DNA of 60,953 bases from Firmicutes bacterium UBA5010 (GTDB taxonomy: Bacteria > Bacillota > Clostridia > Tissierellales > Sedimentibacteraceae). The translations under genes and the position numbers were made by a program. Position 1 is the stretch's first letter, and every line of letters starts with the position of its first letter. Positions 7,998 through 15,849 of this stretch are shown one piece after another. Location of the stretch: the NCBI GenBank assembly GCA_002396645.1, contig DGYI01000017.1, positions 1 through 60,953 of the forward strand, given 5' to 3'. Below the pieces are notes generated by a model, which saw only the letters and a program-made list of their open reading frames with translations, had not been told where the DNA came from and did not search any database.

Positions 7998-9500
7998 ATG
8001 AAGGAATTGATTAGTAAGTATGAGGAATACAGAAAAAAATTAAAAGCATATAATTATGCTATGTGGATGATAGGCTGGGATTCGTCCACTGAGGCTCCAA
8101 AGGGCTGCTTTGAAGAAAGAGCAAAATATACTGGTATATTATCCGAGGAATCCTACAAATTAGAAACATCACCTGAATACATAGATATAGTAAATAATTT
8201 ATATGAAAGCAAAGATAATCTTGATAGTATTTTATCTCATGAAATAATACAGGTTAAAAAGAATATGGACAAGATTCTTAAGATACCTATGGAAGAATAT
8301 GTACAATTCAGAATGCTTTTAGCTACAAGCCAAAATACTTGGACTGATGCGAAACTGAAAAATGATTTTGAAATTTTCAAACCTTGTCTTGAAGAAATAG
8401 TTTTATTTACAAGAAAATACACAAAATATTTAGAGACTGAAAATCTTAAAGGCTATAACATACTGCTCGATGATTTCGAACCCGGATTTACAACGGAGGA
8501 GTATGATGAGTTTTTTGGAGTTCTGAAGAAAGAATTAGTTCCGTTTGTAAAAGAAATTACAAGCAGGAAATTAACTTATAATGACAGCTTCGAAAATAAA
8601 ACATACCCAAGATTAGAACAAATAGAATTTGCCAAATATATACAGGAAGTAATGTGTTATGATACGGAACACGGATTAATGAAGGAAAGCGAGCATCCTT
8701 TTACCTCGGGTGTTTCTTCAAGAGACGTAAGATTTACAGTTCACTATTATGAGGATTTGCTGGTTTCCAGCATATTTTCAGCAATTCATGAGCTTGGTCA
8801 TGCTACATATGAGCAGCAGTCATCACCTGAGCTGGATGATACTTTTGTAGGCGGTGGTGCTTCTATGGCAATGCATGAATCTCAATCCAGATTTTATGAA
8901 AATATTATAGGAAGAAGCCTTAAATTCTGGGAAATACACTATGGAAAACTTCAGGCAACATTTAAAGAACAATTAAAAGATACGAGCCTTGAAGATTTTT
9001 ATAAAGCTATAAACAAGGTTGAAAATTCACTTATAAGAACAGAAGCCGATGAACTTACTTATCCTTTACATATCATGATAAGATATGACATTGAAAGAAT
9101 GATTTTAAATGATGAAGTTGAAGTTTCAGATTTACCTGAAATCTGGAACAAAATGGTGAAAGAGTATTTAGGCATAGATGTTCCGAATGTGAGCAAAGGC
9201 GTTCTTCAGGATGTACATTGGTCAAATGGTACTTTCGGATATTTCCCTACATACGCACTTGGCTCTGCATATGCGGCTCAAATATACAATAAAATGAAGC
9301 AGGAAATTGATATTGAAAAAATATTGGAAAGCGGTACAACTAAGGGAATAAATGAGTGGCTTAAGGATAAAATACATAAGTACGGAAGCACAAAATATCC
9401 TAAGGAACTGCTAAAAATTGCAACCGGAGAAGATTTCAACCCTATGTACTATGTAAATTATTTGAAAGATAAATATTCCAAGATATATAATATTATATAA
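7998..9500 (+). CDS. M32 family metallocarboxypeptidase
   Basis: Zinc carboxypeptidase (Taq type, peptidase family M32), removing C-terminal residues from peptides in the cytoplasm. At 500 residues it has the family length. The HExxH zinc motif is HELGHATYEQ (264-268), followed by GGGASMAMHESQSRFYENIIGR, which supplies the third ligand Glu. HPFTSGVSSRDVRFT and IRTEADELTYPLHIMIRYDIE are other family signatures. AGGAGG is well placed before ATG 7998. It forms a single-gene unit and probably recycles peptides; with the Opp system and asparaginase it fits an amino-acid-using lifestyle (inference). Confidence 0.93.
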   Translation: MKELISKYEEYRKKLKAYNYAMWMIGWDSSTEAPKGCFEERAKYTGILSEESYKLETSPEYIDIVNNLYESKDNLDSILSHEIIQVKKNMDKILKIPMEEYVQFRMLLATSQNTWTDAKLKNDFEIFKPCLEEIVLFTRKYTKYLETENLKGYNILLDDFEPGFTTEEYDEFFGVLKKELVPFVKEITSRKLTYNDSFENKTYPRLEQIEFAKYIQEVMCYDTEHGLMKESEHPFTSGVSSRDVRFTVHYYEDLLVSSIFSAIHELGHATYEQQSSPELDDTFVGGGASMAMHESQSRFYENIIGRSLKFWEIHYGKLQATFKEQLKDTSLEDFYKAINKVENSLIRTEADELTYPLHIMIRYDIERMILNDEVEVSDLPEIWNKMVKEYLGIDVPNVSKGVLQDVHWSNGTFGYFPTYALGSAYAAQIYNKMKQEIDIEKILESGTTKGINEWLKDKIHKYGSTKYPKELLKIATGEDFNPMYYVNYLKDKYSKIYNII

Positions 9501-9668
9501 TATTCAGGTTTATAATATTATTAACAAAAAAATAAAAATTACCTTGCAATTTATAGTATTCTTTGATAGAGTTTTAATAGTATATAAATATAACCAATAT
9601 ACTTATATTATATTAGGTTTTGGGATATATAATAAGCCGATACGGCTATATAAGAAAGGATGTTTAAT

Positions 9669-10016
9669 ATGAGCGATAAACACAACTGCAACTGTGGCTG
9701 TAACTGCGGTAGCGATGATTGCTGCGAAGATGATGATTTTGAAATAATGACGCTTACCTTAGAGGATGGTACTGAAATTGAGTGTGCTGTTATAGGAATT
9801 TTCCCTGTAGAGGAAAAAGAATATATAGCTTTAATACCGGTACAAGATATTGAATCTGAGGATGGAGAAGTATTCCTATATGGAGTTGAAGAAGCAGAAG
9901 ACGGAGAATTAGAGTTAATCTCAATAGAATCTGATGAAGAGTACAATACTGTTGCTAAAGCTTTCGATGAACTTATGGAAGAAGAATATGCAGACGAAGA
10001 GGATAACGAAGAATAG
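9669..10016 (+). CDS. DUF1292 family protein with cysteine-rich N-terminus
   Basis: A small acidic protein of 115 residues. Residues about 20-110 match the DUF1292 pattern (FEIMTLTLEDGTEIECAVIG, EYIALIPVQD, EEYNTVAKAFDELMEE). The N-terminus is unusual: four CNC/CGC pairs in HNCNCGCNCG, then DDCCEDDD, which could bind a metal; binding is inference. The start at 9669 follows AAAGGA by 8 bases; the upstream ATG at 9660 overlaps that site. Function of the family is unknown. It is followed by a terminator. Confidence 0.82.
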   Translation: MSDKHNCNCGCNCGSDDCCEDDDFEIMTLTLEDGTEIECAVIGIFPVEEKEYIALIPVQDIESEDGEVFLYGVEEAEDGELELISIESDEEYNTVAKAFDELMEEEYADEEDNEE

Positions 10017-10040
10017 TAAAAATTATCAGTAAATATTTTT

Positions 10041-10073
10041 AACACTTCTGTATATATTATGGAAGTGTTTTTT
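10041..10073 (+). terminator. Intrinsic terminator after the DUF1292 gene
   Basis: AACACTTC (10041-10048) pairs with GAAGTGTT (10062-10069) and is followed by a run of T. Confidence 0.75.
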
Positions 10074-10109
10074 ATGAACAAATGACATGGAGGAAAGAGG
10101 TTGAAAAAA

Positions 10110-10211
10110 ATGAAAAATAATGAAAGGATATGCACCGAGTCCATGCACAGATGTTTAGTTTCTCTTGAAAAGAGAAACTGGCATTCTTATGTAATAGGTG
10201 CATGGACATAA
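10110..10211 (+). CDS. 33-codon leader ORF overlapping the ABC exporter start
   Basis: A short frame from ATG 10110 to TAA 10209-10211, beginning MKNNERICTE and ending VIGAWT. It has a strong ribosome site (GGAGGAAAGAGG, 10089-10100) about 9 bases upstream, better than that of the exporter itself. It overlaps the first 10 bases of the exporter gene in another frame. The peptide has no recognised domain and no hydrophobic segment. The sequence it covers includes both arms of a stem that hides the exporter start codon, so translation of this ORF would open it. A regulatory uORF is the likely role. An unexpressed chance frame is the alternative. Confidence 0.5.
   Translation: MKNNERICTESMHRCLVSLEKRNWHSYVIGAWT
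10139..10207 (+). promoter_or_regulatory. Structured leader sequestering the exporter start codon
   Basis: GTCCATGCAC (10139-10148) is a perfect 10-base complement of GTGCATGGAC (10198-10207), which contains the exporter ATG at 10202. Inside lies a second perfect 10-bp hairpin: AGTTTCTCTT (10157-10166) with AAGAGAAACT (10170-10179), loop GAA. An earlier TGCACC (10131-10136) could pair alternatively with GGTGCA (10197-10202). The fold would block initiation unless opened by ribosomes on the leader ORF or by a ligand. Confidence 0.55.
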
Positions 10212-11929
10212 ATATTATGATAAAAAAATTTATTTCTTATTATAAGCCTGTTAAGGGTGTTTTTATTGCGGATTTAATATGCGCATTTTTAGTAGCGTTA
10301 TGCGATTTAATGTACCCTACGATAACAAGAAATATTATTAACGATTATGTGCCTAATCAGAATTTGAAACTTTTGATTACTTGGCTCGTAGCTTTAGGCG
10401 TGATTTACGTAATAAAAGCAGGGCTTAATTATTTTATAACATATTATGGACATGTTATGGGTGTTAAAATGCAAATAAATATGAGAAGAGACATTTTTAC
10501 GCATCTGCAAAAATTACCTTTCTCATATTTTGATGGAAATAAAACAGGAAATATAATGTCAAGAGTAATCAATGATTTAATGGAAATATCCGAGCTTGCT
10601 CATCATGGTCCTGAGGATTTATTTATTTCATTTATTATGCTCATTGGATCATTTATAATTTTATGCAGCATAAATCTGCCGCTTACACTTATAATATTTG
10701 CTTTTATTCCGCTTCTTGTGTGGTTTTCAATGAAGCAAAGAATCAGATTAAGCGATGCTTTTATGGAAACAAGAAAAGCTGTAGGAGAGGTTAATGCTAA
10801 TCTGGAGAACAGTATTTCCGGTATCAGAGTATCAAAAGCATTTAATAATAATAATTATGAGATTGAAAAATTCCAGGAAGGAAATAACGCCTTCGGTATA
10901 GCAAGAAAAAAAGCGTACAAGGTAATGGCGGATTTTTCTACAGGAACAAATTTCATTATGGATTTTTTAACTATTGTTGCTTTATCGGGCGGAGGAATTT
11001 TCTACTTTAAGGGTATAATCAATTTTGGAGATTTTACTGCATTTTTGCTGTACATAGGAATGTTTTCATCGCCTATAAAAAGACTGATAGCATTTATTGA
11101 GCAATATCAGTCAGGTATGACAGGATTTAAAAGATTTATGGAAATAGTTGAAGAAAATCCTGAGATTGAAGATTCTGATGCAAAAGATATCGGACTTTTA
11201 AAAGGAGAAATTAAATTTAAAAATGTAAGTTTCTCATATGATGAAAACAGAAATATATTATCAGACCTTGATTTAAACATCAGCATGGGCAAAACCGTAG
11301 CCTTAGTCGGACCATCGGGCGGAGGAAAGACAACACTTTGTCACCTTATACCGAGATTCTATGAAATAAACAGCGGTGAAATATCAATTGACGGTATAGA
11401 TATAAGAAAAATGACAAGAGCATCCTTAAGAGGCAATATAGGAATAGTTCAGCAAGAAGTATTTTTATTTACAGGCACTGTATATGATAATATACTTTAC
11501 GGTAATGTGGATGCTACTGAAGAGCAAGTTGTAGAGGCAGCTAAAAAAGCAAATATACACGATTATATTATGTCTTTGGATGAGGGATATAACACTTATA
11601 TAGGAGAAAGAGGAGTTAAACTTTCAGGAGGACAAAAGCAAAGAATATCCATAGCAAGAGTATTTCTAAAAAATCCTCCTATACTTATACTTGATGAGGC
11701 AACCTCTGCTCTTGACAATGCTACAGAGCTTTTAATACAAGAATCGCTTGAAGAATTATGTAAGGGCAGAACTACTGTTGTTGTAGCTCATAGACTTTCA
11801 ACTATAAAAAATGCGGATGAAATTATAGTTTTCGGCAGTGAGGGAATATTAGAAAGAGGAACTCATGATGAACTGATGAAACTAAATTCTGTATATTCAC
11901 AGCTGTATAATTCACAATTCAGAAATTAA
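10202..11929 (+). CDS. ABC exporter, fused permease-ATPase
   Basis: Membrane exporter half-transporter of 575 residues (MsbA/LmrA type), probably a homodimer. The N-terminal about 320 residues hold six membrane helices of the type I exporter fold. The ATPase follows, with Walker A GPSGGGKTT, Q-loop QQEVFLF, signature LSGGQKQR, Walker B LILDEATSALD and switch His in VVAHRLS. The substrate is unknown; multidrug or lipid export is typical of the family. The start codon at 10202 has only a weak adjacent ribosome site and lies in a stem, and it overlaps the leader ORF, so translation probably depends on coupling. There is no partner half-transporter beside it. Confidence 0.88.
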   Translation: MDINIMIKKFISYYKPVKGVFIADLICAFLVALCDLMYPTITRNIINDYVPNQNLKLLITWLVALGVIYVIKAGLNYFITYYGHVMGVKMQINMRRDIFTHLQKLPFSYFDGNKTGNIMSRVINDLMEISELAHHGPEDLFISFIMLIGSFIILCSINLPLTLIIFAFIPLLVWFSMKQRIRLSDAFMETRKAVGEVNANLENSISGIRVSKAFNNNNYEIEKFQEGNNAFGIARKKAYKVMADFSTGTNFIMDFLTIVALSGGGIFYFKGIINFGDFTAFLLYIGMFSSPIKRLIAFIEQYQSGMTGFKRFMEIVEENPEIEDSDAKDIGLLKGEIKFKNVSFSYDENRNILSDLDLNISMGKTVALVGPSGGGKTTLCHLIPRFYEINSGEISIDGIDIRKMTRASLRGNIGIVQQEVFLFTGTVYDNILYGNVDATEEQVVEAAKKANIHDYIMSLDEGYNTYIGERGVKLSGGQKQRISIARVFLKNPPILILDEATSALDNATELLIQESLEELCKGRTTVVVAHRLSTIKNADEIIVFGSEGILERGTHDELMKLNSVYSQLYNSQFRN

Positions 11930-11954
11930 AATAATACAGACAAGGTCAGAGTCA

Positions 11955-12000
11955 GAAATATCCGAAGGATATTTCCAATGAATCCGACTAAGTCGGATTC
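11955..12000 (+). promoter_or_regulatory. Tandem triloop hairpins before the methyltransferase gene
   Basis: Two perfect 9-bp stems separated by 4 bases. GAAATATCC-GAA-GGATATTTC spans 11955-11975 in three parts, and GAATCCGAC-TAA-GTCGGATTC spans 11980-12000. They directly precede the ribosome site. They resemble the 10-bp GAA-loop hairpin before the exporter gene. Confidence 0.6.
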
Positions 12001-12019
12001 TATGTAGAGGGTGAAAAGC

Positions 12020-12766
12020 TTGACAGATATTTTATTAAAAGAAAATGAAAAAATAGAAGATTTACAATGCAAAGGCTTAAGGATAATACAAAATAAAAAA
12101 TGGTTTTGCTTTGGTATGGACGCTGTGCTTTTAGCAAACTACTGTGAGTTTAAAAAAGGCTCAAGGGTAGTTGATTTAGGTACAGGAACAGGAATAATAC
12201 CTCTTATCTTGTATGCGAAAAAAGATATCTCTGAGGCTATAGGCGTAGAAATACAGACTGAGGTCGCTGAAATGGCTCAGAGGAGTGTAAAGCTTAATAA
12301 TCTTGAAGATACAATAAAAATATTAAATCTTGATTTAAGAGAAATTACTAAGCACTTGGAACCTCATTCTTTCGATGCTGTAATCTCAAATCCTCCGTAT
12401 AAGCTGCATAACAGCGGAATAAAAAATCCCTCTGATCAAAAGGCTATTTCAAGGCATGAGATTATGTGCAACCTTGAGGATGTGATCCGAAACGCAGGAA
12501 AGCTTTTAAAGCAATACGGTAAATTTTACATGATTCACAGACCCGACAGACTTGTTGATATTATGTGCTTGTTGAGAGAATACAGATTAGAGCCGAAGCG
12601 TATAAGATTTATTCATTCTCACGTTAATGATAAGCCCAGTATGGTAATGATACAGGCATCTAAAAACGGCAATAAAGAATTAAAATTTGACCCTCCTTTA
12701 TATGTTTATGATGAAAAAGGAGAGTTTAACAAGGAAATACATACTATTTACAGCTCGCAGGAATAG
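12020..12766 (+). CDS. tRNA1(Val) (adenine37-N6)-methyltransferase-like protein
   Basis: SAM-dependent N6-adenine methyltransferase of 248 residues. It has the SAM-binding motif VVDLGTGTGIIPL and the catalytic NPPY motif in AVISNPPYKLHNSG. The TrmN6/YabB-like family modifies tRNA (family knowledge); the exact target here is unproven. The start is taken as TTG 12020 because AGAGGGTG lies 6-8 bases before it and the resulting N-terminus MTDILLKENEKIEDLQ fits family members better than the GTG at 12011, which abuts the ribosome site. It lies 90 bases after the exporter gene, may share its transcript, and is followed by a terminator. Confidence 0.85.
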   Translation: MTDILLKENEKIEDLQCKGLRIIQNKKWFCFGMDAVLLANYCEFKKGSRVVDLGTGTGIIPLILYAKKDISEAIGVEIQTEVAEMAQRSVKLNNLEDTIKILNLDLREITKHLEPHSFDAVISNPPYKLHNSGIKNPSDQKAISRHEIMCNLEDVIRNAGKLLKQYGKFYMIHRPDRLVDIMCLLREYRLEPKRIRFIHSHVNDKPSMVMIQASKNGNKELKFDPPLYVYDEKGEFNKEIHTIYSSQE

Positions 12767-12807
12767 ATGAGCTATAAAATGAAATTATAATCAGTAAAAC
12801 GTCAGAG

Positions 12808-12835
12808 ACATGGAAGTGAAAACTTCCATGTTTTT
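12808..12835 (+). terminator. Intrinsic terminator after the methyltransferase gene
   Basis: CATGGAAG pairs with CTTCCATG over a 6-base loop, followed by five T. Confidence 0.8.
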
Positions 12836-12855
12836 ATATTAAAAACATATCTAAC

Positions 12856-12907
12856 ATATTAAAAATATTTTTAATATACTTGACATATATTAACTTATAT
12901 GATATAC
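12856..12907 (+). promoter_or_regulatory. Promoter with 22-bp palindrome before the ArsR-type regulator
   Basis: A perfect 22-bp palindrome, half-site ATATTAAAAAT (12856-12877), ends 2 bases before TTGACA (12880-12885). A 17-base spacer leads to TATACA (12903-12908). The palindrome is well placed for the regulator gene's own product, which carries an ArsR-type winged helix. It could act as activator or repressor site; direct evidence is only the symmetry and position. Confidence 0.55.
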
Positions 12908-12933
12908 ATTTAATAAAAGGAGTGGTTGTTAGT

Positions 12934-14010
12934 ATGAATTATATAATTAAAGATAAACCTGTCTGGGAGCTTGAGGCTGTTTGCTCTATATTTAGCTATT
13001 TTGAAAATGTAGAGGAAAAATTAATAGAAAACAACGATAAATATGGATTCACAAAAGAAGTTATGCACAGTTTTTTAGATAAATATATAAGTTATAAAAA
13101 TGCTGTGTTAGATGAAGTTATGCCTATATTTAATGAAAAATATAAAAAATTAGAGCCTTATTTAACGGGTGATTCAGATGAATTAGGCAATCCAATGATA
13201 GTGGGATTTATGCAGAATTACAGAAATATTTTTAACGGCAGTATCAGCGACAAGGCTATAGATGAAATGCTGGTTGATGTTCTTGAAAAAATGCTTCATG
13301 ATTTGCTGGAGGAAGATAAATCAAACTATAATTTTAATGAGCTGTCCGATATAATTATTTTTCTGAACAAAGCGCAGTTAAATAATAATACTAAGATGAA
13401 TATTATTAATTTTTATATAGACAGATATAATTTAAGCAGAATGATAGTAGGTTTTATAGAAGAAATTGCTCCTATATGTGAGAAATACTTTTTCCTGATA
13501 GAGGATGAATACAAAGAAAGCTTCAATTATATCAGTAATATTGACAATCTCAATAAATTTGTAAGGCAGTATACAAGCGTTGATATTGTTTTTTCCGGCG
13601 ATATGGAGCTGTATATAAATATTTTCTTTTTAAATCAGCTTTCAATGATTTCATACAACGGTAAAAACAACATGTTTGTAGGTTTTAAGATTTTTGAACT
13701 CTGCGAGTTTAAAGATAAAAACAAATATAATGATACACAGATGGTAGCAAGTCTAAAATCACTCGCAGATACAACAAGATATAAAGTTATCTGCATGCTT
13801 TCCGAAAAGCCTATGTACATGCAGGAAATGGCAGATAAACTAGGGCTTACTGCCGCTAATATATCACATCATGTCAATATGCTGCTTCAGCATAATATTA
13901 TCTCGGTAATCGTAGATGTTGAGAAAAATAAAAGAATTTATTATGAATTAAATAGAGCTGAGATTGCAAATTTGTCAGATGCGTTAACACGTATTATTCA
14001 AAAAAATTAA
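12934..14010 (+). CDS. ArsR-type winged-helix regulator with long N-terminal domain
   Basis: Transcriptional regulator of 359 residues. The last about 80 residues are an ArsR helix-turn-helix (LKSLADTTRYKVICMLSE, MQEMADKLGLTAANISHHVNML). The N-terminal about 270 residues are mostly helical with no motif I recognise, much longer than classical ArsR proteins (about 100 residues). No metal-binding CVC motif is present. The domain is probably a ligand sensor. The start at 12934 has AAAGGAG upstream; the -35 box overlaps the earlier TTG of a longer frame, which excludes it. It is followed after 27 bases by two ABC exporter genes, its likely targets. Confidence 0.8.
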   Translation: MNYIIKDKPVWELEAVCSIFSYFENVEEKLIENNDKYGFTKEVMHSFLDKYISYKNAVLDEVMPIFNEKYKKLEPYLTGDSDELGNPMIVGFMQNYRNIFNGSISDKAIDEMLVDVLEKMLHDLLEEDKSNYNFNELSDIIIFLNKAQLNNNTKMNIINFYIDRYNLSRMIVGFIEEIAPICEKYFFLIEDEYKESFNYISNIDNLNKFVRQYTSVDIVFSGDMELYINIFFLNQLSMISYNGKNNMFVGFKIFELCEFKDKNKYNDTQMVASLKSLADTTRYKVICMLSEKPMYMQEMADKLGLTAANISHHVNMLLQHNIISVIVDVEKNKRIYYELNRAEIANLSDALTRIIQKN

Positions 14011-14037
14011 TACTATCAAATCAGGAGGACTCAACAT

Positions 14038-15849
14038 ATGGAAGGCAAAATTAATTACCCTTTGGGTAAGACAATTAAAAGAATGTTAAAGAATGTAACA
14101 GCTAATAATAAAAAAATATATTTGTTTTTTATTATATTTACTGTAACTGCAGTCGTATATCCGTTTTTTTCTGTTGCTTTGCCTAAGATATTGATAAATG
14201 AACTATCACTGGGGCAAGCGGCAAAACTTGAAAATATACTCATAATAGTATTGGCATACTTTTTACTTACTTCAGTATTCGGATATATAAAAACTTATGT
14301 TTTAAACTATTCTAAGCCTATGATTACACTTCTCAGAATAGATTATGTGAGAGACATATCGGACAAACTGATCAGCTTTGATTATAAATATGCGGAAGAT
14401 GCAGGATTTGCCGAGGAAAATGAGAGAGCTTTTCGAGCATGCGGAAGCAATGATAACGGGATGGAGGGCGTATATCATAAGTTATTTGAAACTCCGGCTG
14501 TTTTTATAACAACAATAGTGTTTATAGTGTTTATAGGCATGCTTAATGTTTGGATATTAGTAGGACTGATTGTGAATTTGATTGTAACTTTGTTGATAAA
14601 CAGAGGAGTTCATCATTATACCTACAAAAATAAAAAAGTCTTATCACATTCGGAGAGAAGAAACAGTTATTATTACAGAACAACTCATGATTTTGGATTT
14701 GGCAAGGATATAAGAGTATATAATTTCAAAAACAGAATATTGGACAATTACAGTAAGGAAATAGAAGGATACCTTGCAATACACAGAAAAATTAAAAATA
14801 AAGAATACGCTTTAGGTTTTCTGGCACTTTTTGCATTATTAGCAAGCGATATATTAACATACGGAATACTTATATACAAAACGGCAAACGGAATGTCTAT
14901 AGCTGACTTTTCAATGTATATAACAGCTATTGTTTCCTTGTCACTCATGCTTAAAACTTTAGTTCAGGACTTGACTGCAATTTATGTTGAAGGTCAATAC
15001 GTTAATGATTTTTATGAATTTATGGATACCGACTATGGCGAAAAAGGCGGGCAGCTTAAGGCTATACAGGATGATACACTGGAGATAGAATTCAAAAATG
15101 TAAGCTTTAAGTATCCTAAAACAGAAAAATATATATTCAAAAACCTCGATTTTAAAATAAATAAAGGTGAGAGATTAGCCATAGTAGGCATAAACGGAGC
15201 CGGTAAAACTACACTTGTAAAATTGATGACGGGATTATTTGATGTAACAGATGGAGAAATTCTAATTAACGGAGTATCTATTAAAAACTTTGATAAAAAA
15301 TCACTTTACTCAATGTTTTCGGTGGTATTTCAGGAGATTAACGTTTTAGCATATACTATCAGAGAAAATATTGCATGTTCATCTGTAGATGTTGATGATG
15401 AGAAGGTTTGGAATTCATTGGAAAAGGTAGGTTTAAGAGACAAGGTGCTGAGCTTTGACAAAGGCTTGGATCAGATGATGCTAAAAATTATAGAAGAAGA
15501 TGGAACCGAGTTTTCAGGCGGAGAGAAACAAAAACTTGCAATAGCCAGAGCACTATATAAAGATGCCAATATGGTAATAATGGATGAGCCTACAGCAGCC
15601 CTTGATGCCTTGGCAGAGGCTGAAATTTATGAAAATTTCAGCGAGCTGGTACAGGGAAAGACAGCAGTATATATATCACATAGACTTGCCAGTACAAAAT
15701 TTTGCGATAAAATTGCGCTGTTTGATAATGATGGACTTCGTGAATACGGAAACCATGATGAACTTATGTTACTTAAAGGTAAATACTATGAGATGTTCAG
15801 CATACAAGGCAAATATTATAAGGAAGGAGCTGAGGTGACTAATGAGTAA
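14038..15849 (+). CDS. ABC exporter half-transporter A
   Basis: Fused permease-ATPase of 603 residues. Six membrane helices occupy about residues 25-320 (type I exporter fold). The ATPase (about 345-590) has Walker A GINGAGKTT, a Q-loop in VVFQEINVLAYT, signature FSGGEKQK (instead of LSGGQ), Walker B MVIMDEPTAALD and switch His in YISHRL. It overlaps the next exporter gene by 8 bases, so the two are translated together and probably form a heterodimer. The regulator upstream suggests induction by the exported compound. Substrate is unknown; peptide or drug export fits the family. Confidence 0.88.
   Translation: MEGKINYPLGKTIKRMLKNVTANNKKIYLFFIIFTVTAVVYPFFSVALPKILINELSLGQAAKLENILIIVLAYFLLTSVFGYIKTYVLNYSKPMITLLRIDYVRDISDKLISFDYKYAEDAGFAEENERAFRACGSNDNGMEGVYHKLFETPAVFITTIVFIVFIGMLNVWILVGLIVNLIVTLLINRGVHHYTYKNKKVLSHSERRNSYYYRTTHDFGFGKDIRVYNFKNRILDNYSKEIEGYLAIHRKIKNKEYALGFLALFALLASDILTYGILIYKTANGMSIADFSMYITAIVSLSLMLKTLVQDLTAIYVEGQYVNDFYEFMDTDYGEKGGQLKAIQDDTLEIEFKNVSFKYPKTEKYIFKNLDFKINKGERLAIVGINGAGKTTLVKLMTGLFDVTDGEILINGVSIKNFDKKSLYSMFSVVFQEINVLAYTIRENIACSSVDVDDEKVWNSLEKVGLRDKVLSFDKGLDQMMLKIIEEDGTEFSGGEKQKLAIARALYKDANMVIMDEPTAALDALAEAEIYENFSELVQGKTAVYISHRLASTKFCDKIALFDNDGLREYGNHDELMLLKGKYYEMFSIQGKYYKEGAEVTNE

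Noticed and set aside
9608..10144. Minus-strand frame of 178 codons rich in Ser
   Set aside because: It is antisense to the DUF1292 gene. The Ser-rich composition reflects GAA/GAT codons of the acidic protein on the other strand.
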